From the NCBI GenBank assembly GCA_963722555.1, contig CAVRNQ010000005.1, forward strand, positions 310,001-374,000: a DNA stretch of 64,000 nt. The letters are read 5' to 3'. Each line of letters opens with the position of its first letter. Within the stretch, counting starts at the first letter, position 1. The notes beneath the pieces are model-generated. The model was not told the DNA's origin. It saw only the letters and a program-made list of their open reading frames with translations, and searched no databases. Origin of the DNA: Bog-366 sp963722555 (GTDB lineage Bacteria > Acidobacteriota > Terriglobia > UBA7540). The position numbers were made by a program, and so were the translations under genes. Positions 22,772-31,624 of this stretch are shown piece after piece.

Positions 22772-23986
22772 TTAGGTCGCGCCACGCGCGGCGGCCAAGA
22801 CCTTCACGGTCTCGCGCGCCACCATCAGCTCCTCGTTGGTATGCACCACGAGAACCGCGATGGCGGAGTCGGGCGCCGAGATCACTCGATCCCCATGGGC
22901 GGGCAATCGATTTGCTTCCGGATCGAGGTGAAGCCCCAGAAACCCCAGGCCGGAGCACACCTCGTCGCGAATCCGCCAGGAGTTCTCCCCGATGCCCCCC
23001 GCAAAGGCTACGGCGTCAAGACCGCCCAGGGCGGCCGCGTAGGCGCCCAAGTGCTTCTTCAATTCATAGACGAACACCTGGAGCGCCAGCCGGGCGCGGG
23101 CGTGTCCTTCGGCAGCGGCTTTCTCGAGGTCGCGAACATCATTGCTGAGACCGGAGATGCCCAGGAGGCCGCTCTTCTTCGACAGCAGTTGCACGATCTC
23201 GCGTGGCGCGAGTTTCTCCCTCTCCATCACGTGCAAGACCACGAACGGGTCCAGGTCTCCCGGACGGGAGGATTGCTCAAGTCCCGCCTGGGGCGAGAAA
23301 CCCATGCTCGTATCCACCGCCAGGCCGCTGTGAATCGCGCAGAGCGAAGAGCTTCCGCCCAGATGGCACGAGACCAGGCGCAGACCCGCGGACGAGCGGC
23401 GGAGCAGATGGGGAACGCGCTGGGCAACGTAGCGGTGCGACGAACCGTGAAACCCGTAACGGCGGACGCCGTATTTCTCGCCCCACTCCCAAGGGACGCC
23501 GTAGACATAAGCGTGCTCCGGCAGGGTCGCGTGGAAACCGGTTTCAAAGACCGCGACCATCGGAACTCCCGGAAGAACTTCGCGGAAGATCTGCATGGCC
23601 TGGATGTAAACCGGATTGTGAACCGGCGCCACGGGGACAAAATCCTGCATGGCGGCGAGCAGATCGTCATTCACGAGAAAACTCCCGCGGTAGCGCGGCC
23701 CTCCATGCACGGCTTTGAAGCCCACGGCCGCTATCCCACCGTCCGGCTGGGTCCTGCTTCCCAGGCGGGCCAGGTGGTCCACGAGGATTTTGATGGCGGC
23801 TCGATGATCCGGAACATGGCCGACGGCTCGCGCTTCCTGGGCGCTCCCCGCCTCCCAGGAGATGATCTGCGACTCGGCGCCGCCAATGCGGTCGATACTT
23901 CCGCGCGCCAACACTTCTTCATTATGACTCTCGATGAGTTGGTATTTCAGCGAGGTCGAACCGAGGTTCGGAATCAGAACTCTCAA
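22772..23986 (-). CDS. ackA: Acetate/propionate-family kinase (atypical AckA)
   Basis: This 404-residue ASKHA kinase has an AckA layout: LIPNLGSTSLKYQLI at the N-terminus (phosphate 1), AVHGG near residue 92, YGFHGSSHRYV, CHLGGSSSL, RPGDLDP and FAGGIGEN. Several motifs deviate from classical AckA (N-L-GS instead of N-S-GS, HLGGSSS instead of HLGNGAS). This fits the divergent acetate/propionate kinase subfamily and leaves the acyl substrate open. No phosphotransacetylase is adjacent. The start is at the ATG at 23986, where the family motif begins, with GGAGCG upstream. Confidence 0.85.
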   Translation of the reverse strand: MRVLIPNLGSTSLKYQLIESHNEEVLARGSIDRIGGAESQIISWEAGSAQEARAVGHVPDHRAAIKILVDHLARLGSRTQPDGGIAAVGFKAVHGGPRYRGSFLVNDDLLAAMQDFVPVAPVHNPVYIQAMQIFREVLPGVPMVAVFETGFHATLPEHAYVYGVPWEWGEKYGVRRYGFHGSSHRYVAQRVPHLLRRSSAGLRLVSCHLGGSSSLCAIHSGLAVDTSMGFSPQAGLEQSSRPGDLDPFVVLHVMEREKLAPREIVQLLSKKSGLLGISGLSNDVRDLEKAAAEGHARARLALQVFVYELKKHLGAYAAALGGLDAVAFAGGIGENSWRIRDEVCSGLGFLGLHLDPEANRLPAHGDRVISAPDSAIAVLVVHTNEELMVARETVKVLAAARGAT

Positions 23987-24276
23987 GGCGCTCCTCCTTG
24001 GCAGGCCCGTCCGGGCTTCCCGAGACCCCTTATGCGCAGTTCGGGCAGGATGATTGCCGGGCCGTCACAATTTTAGCAGGTTGCGGAAGAACTCGTTGGA
24101 ACTGCCAGGCGGAGCCGGGCGCGGCGAGCGTAGAATCCCGCAAAGCCGCATGGCGTTCCGTCCTCTGCGCGCAGGCACCGCGCGCCCCTCCGCCACCCGC
24201 AGACGAAAGGCGGTTGCCGTGGCAGGCCGGGGCGGGGTATCTTGTTTTCTTGTTCACCGCCCCAGGGGAGAGTGCC

Positions 24277-25359
24277 ATGCTCGAGGAGTTGGCGAAGACG
24301 CTTCACATGAGTCGCAACGCTTTCTACACAATCCTGTTCGGAGTTCTGATCATCAGCTCCTTGCTGCTGGGTTTTGTTCTGAACCGGATCCTGCACTATT
24401 GGACAAGAAAGTTGCGCAACGGCTGGGGCGAATACCTCTTCGCGTTGCTCGAATCCCTGCCGATTCCCTTACTCTTGCTTTCGAGCCTTTACATCGGCCT
24501 GGAATCGCTGCCCCTGCCCGCACGCTACGAGCGCATTGGTTCCAAGCTCATTCTGGGGCTCGTCCTGGTGGTCATCGCGTACTTTCCTGCCAAGATTTTG
24601 ATCCTCGCTTTGCGCCGGATGAGTCAGAAGAATCCCTCCCTGGAGCGAGTGACGCAGCCTACGTCATTTCTGATCCGCACGATCTTCGCCGTACTCGCAA
24701 TCATCATTTTCCTGGAGAACCTGGGCATTTCCCTGACCGCCGTCTGGACCACGCTGGGTGTGGGCAGCGTGGCAGTGGCGCTGGCATTGTCGGAAACGTT
24801 AAGCAATTTCTTCTCCGGTCTCTATCTGTTGGCTGACCGGCCCGTGGGTCCAGGTGACTACATCAAGTTGGATACGAACCAGGAGGGTTACGTGCTGCGG
24901 ATCGGGTGGCGCTCCACGACGCTCCTGACGTTGGGCGAGAACTACGTGGTGATTCCCAACTCCACCCTGGCCAAAGCAGTTATTACCAACTTTTCCATGC
25001 CACAACTGCGCATGGGTTACAGCCTGCAGGTCAATGTGGCCTACGGCACAGACCCCGACCGGGTAGAGAAGGTTTTGCTCGAGGTCGCTCAGGAAGCCAT
25101 TCAGGACCACACGGCAGGTTTACTTTCTGGTCCCGCCCCGAGCGTCCGATTCATCCCGGGATTCGGCGACTCGGCGATGAGTTTCTCCCTCAACGTGCAA
25201 CTCGCCCGGTACGAGGACCAATACGCGGTCCAAAGCGACCTGAGGAAGCGCATCGTGAAGAAGTTTCAGCAAGAAGGCATCGAGATTCCTTTCCCCACGC
25301 GTACCCTGGTCATCGACCAGCCCGGCAAGGATTTGCTCAACGGCAGCCGCGAACGTTAA
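24277..25359 (+). CDS. MscS-family mechanosensitive channel
   Basis: This 360-residue protein has four to five hydrophobic helices in the first ~190 residues, then the MscS pore helix and beta domain: TLGVGSVAVALALSETLSNF then FSGLYLLADRPVGPGDYIKL, and further VLRIGWRSTTLLTLGENYVV and IPNS. The C-terminal alpha-beta domain follows. It should release solutes during osmotic downshock. The start is at 24277 behind GGGGAG; the frame is open upstream but without family similarity. Confidence 0.88.
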   Translation: MLEELAKTLHMSRNAFYTILFGVLIISSLLLGFVLNRILHYWTRKLRNGWGEYLFALLESLPIPLLLLSSLYIGLESLPLPARYERIGSKLILGLVLVVIAYFPAKILILALRRMSQKNPSLERVTQPTSFLIRTIFAVLAIIIFLENLGISLTAVWTTLGVGSVAVALALSETLSNFFSGLYLLADRPVGPGDYIKLDTNQEGYVLRIGWRSTTLLTLGENYVVIPNSTLAKAVITNFSMPQLRMGYSLQVNVAYGTDPDRVEKVLLEVAQEAIQDHTAGLLSGPAPSVRFIPGFGDSAMSFSLNVQLARYEDQYAVQSDLRKRIVKKFQQEGIEIPFPTRTLVIDQPGKDLLNGSRER

Positions 25360-25446
25360 CGGCGGCGGAGCTATCTCCCGCCCCAGTCCGAAATCCCAGG
25401 CCAGGGGTGCGGTTAGAAATTAGGATGTTGCATTTCGGGGAGGGCT

Positions 25447-25511
25447 CTCGCGAAGTTTTCGACGCAGTGGGGGCTGGTGTCATTTGGAATGGGATCCCTT
25501 TCGAAAGATTG
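25447..25511. repeat. Short dispersed repeat (partner at 22228-22290)
   Basis: GCTGGTGTCATTTGGAATGG followed by GAT(C/T)(C/T)CTTTCGAAA occurs here and near 22242. It immediately precedes a palindromic element in this copy. Confidence 0.6.
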
Positions 25512-25598
25512 GTCATTCCCGCGAAAGCGGGAATCCAGTCCGTCGGCGGCGCACTTCCAGTGGCTTGCGGAGTAGATTCCCGCTTTCGCGGGAATGAC
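25512..25598. repeat. Palindromic element with 24-bp perfect inverted ends
   Basis: Ends are GTCATTCCCGCGAAAGCGGG plus AATC and its exact complement GATTCCCGCTTTCGCGGGAA plus TGAC, 87 bp in total. Each end is itself a hairpin (CCCGC-GAAA-GCGGG). It is a MITE/REP-like unit between mscS and pgsA. Confidence 0.85.
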
Positions 25599-25657
25599 TG
25601 CTCATGGGAGCGCCCGTGTCTCGCAAAAGACACCAGTACCAACGCAGGGGGGTAACG

Positions 25658-25686
25658 TTGACACCTTCTGGAGCGTCCGTTATAGT
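25658..25686 (+). promoter_or_regulatory. Consensus promoter for pgsA
   Basis: TTGACA (25658-25663), a 17-base spacer and TATAGT (25681-25686) lie about 100 bases upstream of the pgsA start codon. Confidence 0.75.
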
Positions 25687-25787
25687 GAAGCGAGGGCGCC
25701 GGAGTACTCTCTTCTCTGGCCCCCACGACACACTTGGCGACCGGGCCCGTAGGATTCCTCCCTGGTGAGGGCTGGGGTCGAGAGTTC

Positions 25788-26402
25788 ATGAATCTCCCCA
25801 TCTCGCTTACCTTGCTCCGGATCTTCTTCGTCCCCCTGGTGGTGGTTCTGTTGCTCACCAAGGGCGAGACCATGGACTTGTGGGCGGTAGGGGTTTTCCT
25901 GCTCGCTGCCGTCACGGACCTGCTGGACGGTTACCTGGCCCGGAAACGCGCCCAAATCACCACGCTGGGCATTCTGCTGGATCCCATTGCCGACAAGCTG
26001 TTGACCTCGGCCGCCTTCATCTCTTTGGTGGAACTCCAACTCGTACCCGCCTGGATGGTGGTCATCATCGTGGGGAGGGAGTTTGCCGTCTCGGGATTGC
26101 GGTCCATCGCCGCCGCGGAGGGCTGGGTGCTGGAACCCTCCGAGCTGGGCAAAACCAAGATGGTGTCTCAAGTGGTGGCGATCACCTTCATTGTTCTGGA
26201 ACGCCGGTACCCGCTTGTACACCCTCTCGACGAAGTTTTGTTATGGATGGTCGTGCTGTTCGCGGTGGCCTCGGCAGTGCAGTACTTCTGGAAATTCTGG
26301 AAGCACCTGGATGAGCGCGTGAAACACCGCGCCTCCCGGCGCCCCCTGGTCATCCCCGCCGACGAGAAGGCCCCGGAAGAGAAGGATGTTGCCGCTCACT
26401 GA
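25788..26402 (+). CDS. pgsA: CDP-diacylglycerol-glycerol-3-phosphate 3-phosphatidyltransferase
   Basis: This 204-residue integral membrane enzyme makes phosphatidylglycerol phosphate. It contains the complete CDP-alcohol phosphotransferase motif D-G-x2-A-R-x8-G-x3-D-x3-D in DLLDGYLARKRAQITTLGIL and LDPIADK. The start at 25788 matches the family N-terminus (NLPISLTLLRIFFVP). The last bases overlap the next gene, so the two are probably co-transcribed. Confidence 0.9.
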   Translation: MNLPISLTLLRIFFVPLVVVLLLTKGETMDLWAVGVFLLAAVTDLLDGYLARKRAQITTLGILLDPIADKLLTSAAFISLVELQLVPAWMVVIIVGREFAVSGLRSIAAAEGWVLEPSELGKTKMVSQVVAITFIVLERRYPLVHPLDEVLLWMVVLFAVASAVQYFWKFWKHLDERVKHRASRRPLVIPADEKAPEEKDVAAH

Positions 26403-26958
26403 AGCCGACCAGATAACTCTCCTGCGGATGGCGCGAGAAGCCATCCAGGAATGCCTCGGCCACCCTCGACTTGCCGAGATTCCGGAGCCCGCGGAAGCGC
26501 TGCGGCAACCGTGCGGCGCCTTTGTCACCCTGCGGAAAGGCAAGCATCTGCGGGGGTGCATCGGCTACGTGGAAGCGGTCCGACCGCTCCACACTACCGT
26601 GCGCGAATGTGCTGTGGCGGCGGCGTTGCACGATCCGCGATTCCCCGCCGTTACTCCCCATGAAATCCCCGAACTGAGTTTGGAGATTTCCGTCCTCTCA
26701 CCGCTCACCGAGATTGCGCCCGAGAAAATTGAGATCGGCCGGCACGGACTCCTCATCTCGCGAGGAGCCCGGCGCGGCCTCTTGTTGCCCCAAGTTGCGG
26801 TGGAATGGAATTGGAACCGGGAGCAATTCCTGGAAGAGACTTGTTTGAAGGCAGGGTTGCCGCCTGACGAGTGGCAGCACGGCGCCCGGATTCAGGCTTT
26901 CACCGCGCGAGTATTTGAGGAAACTGACCCCGCCCCTGCTTCTCACCCTGCGGCGTGA
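26386..26958 (+). CDS. amrA: AmmeMemoRadiSam system protein A (AMMECR1 domain)
   Basis: This 190-residue AMMECR1-domain protein has GAFVTLRKGKHLRGCIGYVE (46-65), AVAAALHDPRFPAVTPHEIP and ISRGARRGLLLPQVAVEWNW. These carry the conserved cysteine of the RGCIG motif and the LLPQV strand. It overlaps pgsA by 17 bases. The AmmeMemoRadiSam set usually includes a Memo-like protein and a radical SAM enzyme, neither of which is adjacent here. Confidence 0.85.
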   Translation: MLPLTEADQITLLRMAREAIQECLGHPRLAEIPEPAEALRQPCGAFVTLRKGKHLRGCIGYVEAVRPLHTTVRECAVAAALHDPRFPAVTPHEIPELSLEISVLSPLTEIAPEKIEIGRHGLLISRGARRGLLLPQVAVEWNWNREQFLEETCLKAGLPPDEWQHGARIQAFTARVFEETDPAPASHPAA

Positions 26959-27155
26959 ACGTCACCGCAGACACACACACTCTCCATCGTGGTGCCGAAA
27001 CCTGCGGAACGCTACCCTGCCGCGGCGGAGAGGCTATGGACGGCATAACGCCGCATGCCGATTGACATGGGCGCAAACGTAGCCCACCAGAGGGTCTGCA
27101 CTCCTGCGTGTGCCCTGCCTTGCCTTCCCGGAGGACGGGGTCTTCCCGCCCCGGA
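26959..27155. other. Intergenic, nothing recognised
   Basis: These ~200 bases lie between converging genes. No terminator or repeat stands out. Confidence 0.4.
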
Positions 27156-27992
27156 TCATTCTAACTGCACACCATCGCCCGCAGCGATTTCGCGGTAACT
27201 ATCGACGACGATGGCCACGCAGGATTTCGCCTGGACGGAAAGGACAACCGCTTCTCCCAGGATCTCCGGCGGCGTCCGCTGACTTTGCAGGAACCCCGTG
27301 GGGTGAGGGGGAAGTACCTTAAAAATGCGGAACCGCTGGCCAGCCGTGATCCCGGCGTTTTCACCTAAATCCAAATAGACGATGTTGTACTTCCCGATAT
27401 AGCCAGAGTTGTTGCGAGCCGCGGCGATCCTTCCCTGTGGTTTGTCTCCATCCAGAGGCGCAAAATGGTCAAGTGGCTTGGTGACTGTATACTCCGGAAT
27501 GGGCCGGGGTTGAAAAGGCATCAGGAGATCGCCGGGGAGAATGGGTCCGCAAGCAAAGGTGACCTTCGCCACGATCCCTGCGGAGTTGACGTGGGTCACC
27601 TTGACCCTCCCGAGATCTTGGTACGGTTTGCCCAACTTGCCGAGGGCTAATCCCTGGCCCGAGTACCGCCGGGTGTGGAAAATTTCCCCGGCGGGGCGAA
27701 CCACCGAGTACTCCGCGCCCACGGCGACGTCCTCCCTGCTGTGATTGGAAAGAAAAACTGATTTTCCGGGCACGAACTGGTGGACTGTCGAGTGGGTGTC
27801 GTCATCCTCTCCGCCTATCACAGACAGGTCGTTGGGAAGGGGGGGGCTGGCGATGAAGCCTGTACAATCTGCCTGCGAACGGGTAGCGGCAGGCTTAGAC
27901 GGTAGCGAGGTGGTTTGAGTTTCCTGGGCGAAAAGGACAACCGCCGAGGCTCCGAAAAACACTACTGCAAGAGTGAAGAATATTCGACGCAC
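27156..27992 (-). CDS. Exported hypothetical protein with repeated beta-strand modules
   Basis: This 278-residue protein has a signal peptide (residues 4-22, IFFTLAVVFFGASAVVLFA). The body has alternating strands with the theme GEYSVVRPAGE..., DLGRVKVTHVNSAGIVAKVT and GQRFRIFKVLP...ILGEAVVLSVQAKSCVAIVV. This looks like two copies of a small beta-barrel similar to FlgT C-terminal or SH3-like modules that read 'property set/read-out'. I do not recognise a named family, and the role in the envelope is unknown. Confidence 0.6.
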   Translation of the reverse strand: MRRIFFTLAVVFFGASAVVLFAQETQTTSLPSKPAATRSQADCTGFIASPPLPNDLSVIGGEDDDTHSTVHQFVPGKSVFLSNHSREDVAVGAEYSVVRPAGEIFHTRRYSGQGLALGKLGKPYQDLGRVKVTHVNSAGIVAKVTFACGPILPGDLLMPFQPRPIPEYTVTKPLDHFAPLDGDKPQGRIAAARNNSGYIGKYNIVYLDLGENAGITAGQRFRIFKVLPPHPTGFLQSQRTPPEILGEAVVLSVQAKSCVAIVVDSYREIAAGDGVQLE

Positions 27993-28212
27993 AGGTTTCC
28001 TCCTGAACTCACCGTTACTGGCGCAGGCGGATCACCCCCCAGTGAAGCCGCCGACGGGCAAACCCCTACTTCGACGCAAGTGTAAGAAATAAAATGGCTC
28101 ATGTCAAGCTAGTGTATTGCCCGCTTAAGTACCGCCTGGGGTTGTGCATTGCAGGGCTGGAGGGGACCGCGTAGAATGAGCAACCCTCATCGCGGGGTGC
28201 GAAGTTGCGAGC
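27993..28212. other. Divergent intergenic region
   Basis: This spacer of 220 bases must hold the promoters of two diverging genes. The AT-rich stretch AAGAAATAAAATGGC (about 28085) stands out, but no full consensus is clear. Confidence 0.4.
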
Positions 28213-28830
28213 ATGCTGAAGTCCCTCTCTGCCAAACTCGGCCAGGTGTTGGTCCTCTACGGGGCTGGGGGACTGTTCGCCATGTCGTTTCTAGACTCCT
28301 CATTCATTCCGTTTCCTGTCCTGAATGATTTGGGCCTGATTGTGATGGCCAGCAAGCGGCCGGCCTGGTGGCCTATCTATGCGCTCGCGAGCACGCTGGG
28401 TTCGATTTGCGGAGCGTATGTTCTTTACGGAATCGCGTGGGAAGGTGGAAGGTTCTTCTGGCGCAAGACCCCGCCGGCGGCCCTCGCCCGCGCCCAACGC
28501 TGGCTGGAACGGAACGATTTCGTGGCGATTCTCGTGGCGGCGATCTTGCCACCGCCGGCGCCCCTGAAGGTTTTCATCCTGGCGGCCGGCCTGCTGCGCG
28601 TTAATGCGCTCCGTTTCGGCCTGGCGTTGCTCGCCGGCCGCGGGCTGAGGTTTGCCGCGGACGCGTGGCTCGGCGCGCGCTACGGCGTCCTGGCCCAGGA
28701 CTACTTGCGCCACAATTTGGGCTGGGCGTCGCTCGCGGCCGTCGTCCTGGTGATGGGGTTGGTCATACTCCACCGCTGGTGGAAGCGCCGGTACGGCGGG
28801 AACACGCCCCAGGCTGTGCAACAGAAATAA
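28213..28830 (+). CDS. DedA/VTT-domain membrane protein (YqaA-like)
   Basis: This 205-residue membrane protein has four to five helices. SSFIPFPVLNDLGLIVMASK and LASTLGSICGAYVLYGIAWE are typical of VTT (SNARE-associated/DedA) proteins, which move or flip lipids across the inner membrane. The second half carries AILPPPAPLKVFILAAGLLR, a conserved re-entrant P-P-x-P motif. The exact substrate is unknown. Confidence 0.75.
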   Translation: MLKSLSAKLGQVLVLYGAGGLFAMSFLDSSFIPFPVLNDLGLIVMASKRPAWWPIYALASTLGSICGAYVLYGIAWEGGRFFWRKTPPAALARAQRWLERNDFVAILVAAILPPPAPLKVFILAAGLLRVNALRFGLALLAGRGLRFAADAWLGARYGVLAQDYLRHNLGWASLAAVVLVMGLVILHRWWKRRYGGNTPQAVQQK

Positions 28831-28843
28831 ATCGCGACGGGAT

Positions 28844-29860
28844 TCAATCCTCGCCTGGCCGCAGGGGTGCTGTGAACCGGAAGGATTCTGAGCGGGGCCG
28901 CAGATTCTTGTCCAGTTCAAAGTCCGCGACGAACTTCCGGGACTGAGCTGGGCCGCTATAGTACCGCAGATCACGCAGGCTCACGAAAAAGCCGTCTTCA
29001 CTTTCCTCCACGTGTCCTGACGGGAAGCGCGCAAAATCCATGAAAATCCGGCCGGTGCGGGTCTTCCGGGCAGCTTCGAGAGCGGGCGAAGCCTCAGGCT
29101 TGTTGAAAGTTCCCACTTCTTCCGGCGGACTATTGGGATCCAATGCGTTCACACGCACGGCTTGGAGGAACGCCTCGGTTTCAACGACCCCTGTCCAGAC
29201 AAATGGATTTCCCGGTGAAGGGAAGGCGCCAAGCCGCTGCGAGTTCTCGCCGGCGTAAGTTCGGCTGTCGAGGATGCTCAGGGCGCGCCGGTGGGCAAAG
29301 TCGCGCAATCCCCACAATGCCGCAAGCGCGCAAAGGGAGAAGATCGCGCCCCGAGTCAGGCGCGACTTGCGCGCCCCGACTTCCTCGGAGACCATCCGTA
29401 GCAGCCAGGGCACTCCCAAGCCCAGGGTAAGCAGGATGAGCAGGAGCGGGTCCACAATAAACATGATGTCCCACGCATACCAGCGTGCGCTGAAGGGCAG
29501 GAAGGGACGTACCCCATAGGAGTTGGTGAAGTCGAGCAATAGGTGGCTGGCAGTTCCCAGGAGCGCTGCCAGAAGCAGCCAGGGGGCATTCAGAGGAAGG
29601 CTGGGCTTGGGCCGAACCCGCTTTCCCACCCAATACACAACGCCCCATAGAATAATGGCTAGAACGACGATGCCCAGAAAAGAATGGGTGATGCCCCGAT
29701 GGTATTTCAGGTAGGCTGCACCATCCTTGAGGCCCGCCACCAGGTCGACGTCCGGCGCGTTGGCGCCCAGAATCAAGGTAAGCGTGGCAAAGCGTGTCTT
29801 GCGGTTGAGCCCCGTGTGGCTGATGGCGACCGCGGTAAGCGTGTGAGTCAGATTATCCAT
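28844..29860 (-). CDS. YdjM-like membrane-bound metal-dependent hydrolase
   Basis: This 338-residue protein has the YdjM/DUF457 pattern: MDNLTHTLTAVAISHTGLNR, GANAPDVDLVAG, YHRGITHSFLGIVVLAI and ASHLLLDFTNSYGVRPFLPF. The histidine/aspartate residues are thought to bind metal, and several membrane helices are present. The C-terminal ~150 residues are soluble. The start at 29860 is where family similarity begins. The next gene upstream on the same strand ends 92 bases away. Confidence 0.75.
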   Translation of the reverse strand: MDNLTHTLTAVAISHTGLNRKTRFATLTLILGANAPDVDLVAGLKDGAAYLKYHRGITHSFLGIVVLAIILWGVVYWVGKRVRPKPSLPLNAPWLLLAALLGTASHLLLDFTNSYGVRPFLPFSARWYAWDIMFIVDPLLLILLTLGLGVPWLLRMVSEEVGARKSRLTRGAIFSLCALAALWGLRDFAHRRALSILDSRTYAGENSQRLGAFPSPGNPFVWTGVVETEAFLQAVRVNALDPNSPPEEVGTFNKPEASPALEAARKTRTGRIFMDFARFPSGHVEESEDGFFVSLRDLRYYSGPAQSRKFVADFELDKNLRPRSESFRFTAPLRPGED

Positions 29861-29952
29861 GCGAGAGGCCGAAATTCGAAATCTAAGTCGTGGAACCAGG
29901 ATTGTAGCCGAAATGCCTGGCGAGTTTCGAATTTCGACTTGCCAGCTTCGAA

Positions 29953-30891
29953 TCAAGGCACGAGGAGGGTTAGCGCATCCGGCACAATGTCAAACGTGAC
30001 GGGCAGCGCGCCCACCAGTTCGCCATCCAACTCGAAGCGAATGGCCGAGGCAGAGTCCCCGGCGGTGCAAACCACCTGGGCGCCCTGCTCAAGCTGGACA
30101 TCGTGCAGGCGCAAGTGCTGGCGCGCCAGCACGGCCAACGCGTAAACCAGATACCGTCCGCGGCTGCGGCTTGAGAATGAACACACCGCCAAGCGCGGCG
30201 CAAAGAGGTCAGCGCTGGGCGCCAGGTGCAGCCAACCGGCATAGAGCCGGGTGCGATGCACGACCGCGAAGGTGCCCTGGCGCTCGTGGCCGTCCAGGCG
30301 GCATGAGAATATCGGGAACGGGTAGCGCAGGAGCTGGCGAAAGGCTTCCATCACATACCCGGCCACTCCAAAACCCACTTTAAGTTGGGCAGAAAGCTTG
30401 TAAACAATGTGGGCGTCAAAGCCGATGCCGGCCACACTCGCGTAATACCGGCAGAAAGCATCCGCCGCTGGATTGCTGCTCTCCTCGGGAGACGGCGTGC
30501 CTCCCCAGCGGGCCCGCCCCAGGGCAATCCGGCGCGATGACCAACGTGGAAGCTGGCGGGCCGCGCCGACCGGACTGTGAGGAAGCCGCAATTCCCTGGC
30601 CAGGATGTTGGCGGTGCCGCCGGGAAGAATGCCCAGCGGAATCCGGCTCGGCGCAAGGCCATTAATGACTTCGTTAATGGTCCCATCGCCGCCGCAGACC
30701 AGGACCAGGTCGACGCCACTCGCGGCTGCCGCCCGCGCCAGGTCTTGCGCCATGGCGGGGCGCGTGGTAGGCGCCAGTTCGGCTGCAATTCCCGCCTCGC
30801 GCAGTACGCTGGCGGCCTGCCGGATTTCCCGCTCCCGCTTCGCAGGACGCCGCCCGGCAATCGGATTGTAAATCAGAATAGCTTTGTTCAA
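29953..30891 (-). CDS. Diacylglycerol kinase-family lipid kinase
   Basis: This 312-residue protein has the DAGK catalytic domain: AILIYNPIAGRRPAKR, the nucleotide motif VCGGDGTINEVINGLA and LGILPGGTANILARELRLP. The C-terminal beta sandwich follows. The family phosphorylates diacylglycerol or related lipids (YegS/DgkB/BmrU types). With the YdjM-like and DedA-like genes beside it, a membrane-lipid neighbourhood is plausible. Confidence 0.85.
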   Translation of the reverse strand: MNKAILIYNPIAGRRPAKREREIRQAASVLREAGIAAELAPTTRPAMAQDLARAAAASGVDLVLVCGGDGTINEVINGLAPSRIPLGILPGGTANILARELRLPHSPVGAARQLPRWSSRRIALGRARWGGTPSPEESSNPAADAFCRYYASVAGIGFDAHIVYKLSAQLKVGFGVAGYVMEAFRQLLRYPFPIFSCRLDGHERQGTFAVVHRTRLYAGWLHLAPSADLFAPRLAVCSFSSRSRGRYLVYALAVLARQHLRLHDVQLEQGAQVVCTAGDSASAIRFELDGELVGALPVTFDIVPDALTLLVP

Positions 30892-31039
30892 TGGGAGGCA
30901 GGCGACTGCGGGAACAGGCTCGATGGCGCGGCCGAAAGTCCGCCGATCCTAAGTGTGGGCGACTCGTGCCCCTCCACCTTTTCGAGGCAGGTGTAATGCT
31001 GGCATGGTGCAGTCCGTACCGAGGGGCCTCCGGGGTTGT

Positions 31040-31432
31040 TCACGGGGCCGCCACAAGGTCAACACCGCCAACAACCTTCTTGGCGACCAGGTCCCCGGTT
31101 TTCTTGCCCTTGTCAACATCCACCCATACCTTGTCACCCGCCTTGAATCTGTCGAGCGAACTGGTCTTGCCGTCCTGGAGAAACTTAGTCTTTTTCCCGA
31201 GTCTGATGGTCTGGTCCGTGCCGGCCGCAGTCTGCGTCAGGACCATTTCACTCTGGTTCAGCTCCTTGATGACCCCGTATAGAAAACCCTGGTACATGCG
31301 CCCCGTAGAAGTGGGATCCCCAAAACGCGCGTTGGAGGATTTGGGGGGATTCTTGTCGTCCTGTGCTGCGGCCGGTGCGGCCAAGCACGCAACTCCGAGT
31401 GCGATCGCCGTCATAATCGTCTGCAGCTTCAT
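31040..31432 (-). CDS. Small exported hypothetical protein
   Basis: This protein of 130 residues has a clear signal peptide (TIMTAIALGVACLAAPAAAQ). The mature part has QGFLYGVIKELNQSEMVLTQ and KAGDKVWVDVDKGKKTGDLV, a small OB-like or DUF5666-like beta domain. The start at 31432 has AGGTCCT upstream. The family is uncertain. Confidence 0.6.
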   Translation of the reverse strand: MKLQTIMTAIALGVACLAAPAAAQDDKNPPKSSNARFGDPTSTGRMYQGFLYGVIKELNQSEMVLTQTAAGTDQTIRLGKKTKFLQDGKTSSLDRFKAGDKVWVDVDKGKKTGDLVAKKVVGGVDLVAAP

Positions 31433-31624
31433 AGGACCTACCACTCCATTCGATTTACCCTACTCGTAACGACACTAGCAGTCGGATCGCAGGCGTGTCA
31501 AGATGCGACGCGTGAGCTTGCGGGGAGCGGCGGGCGCTACCTCCGCCGAACCTCGGCCAGGCCCGCTGGGGTTATAATTCGCTTGGCGTCTTCTGCTCCC
31601 TACCGTGACCTGCGAGGAATCGCC

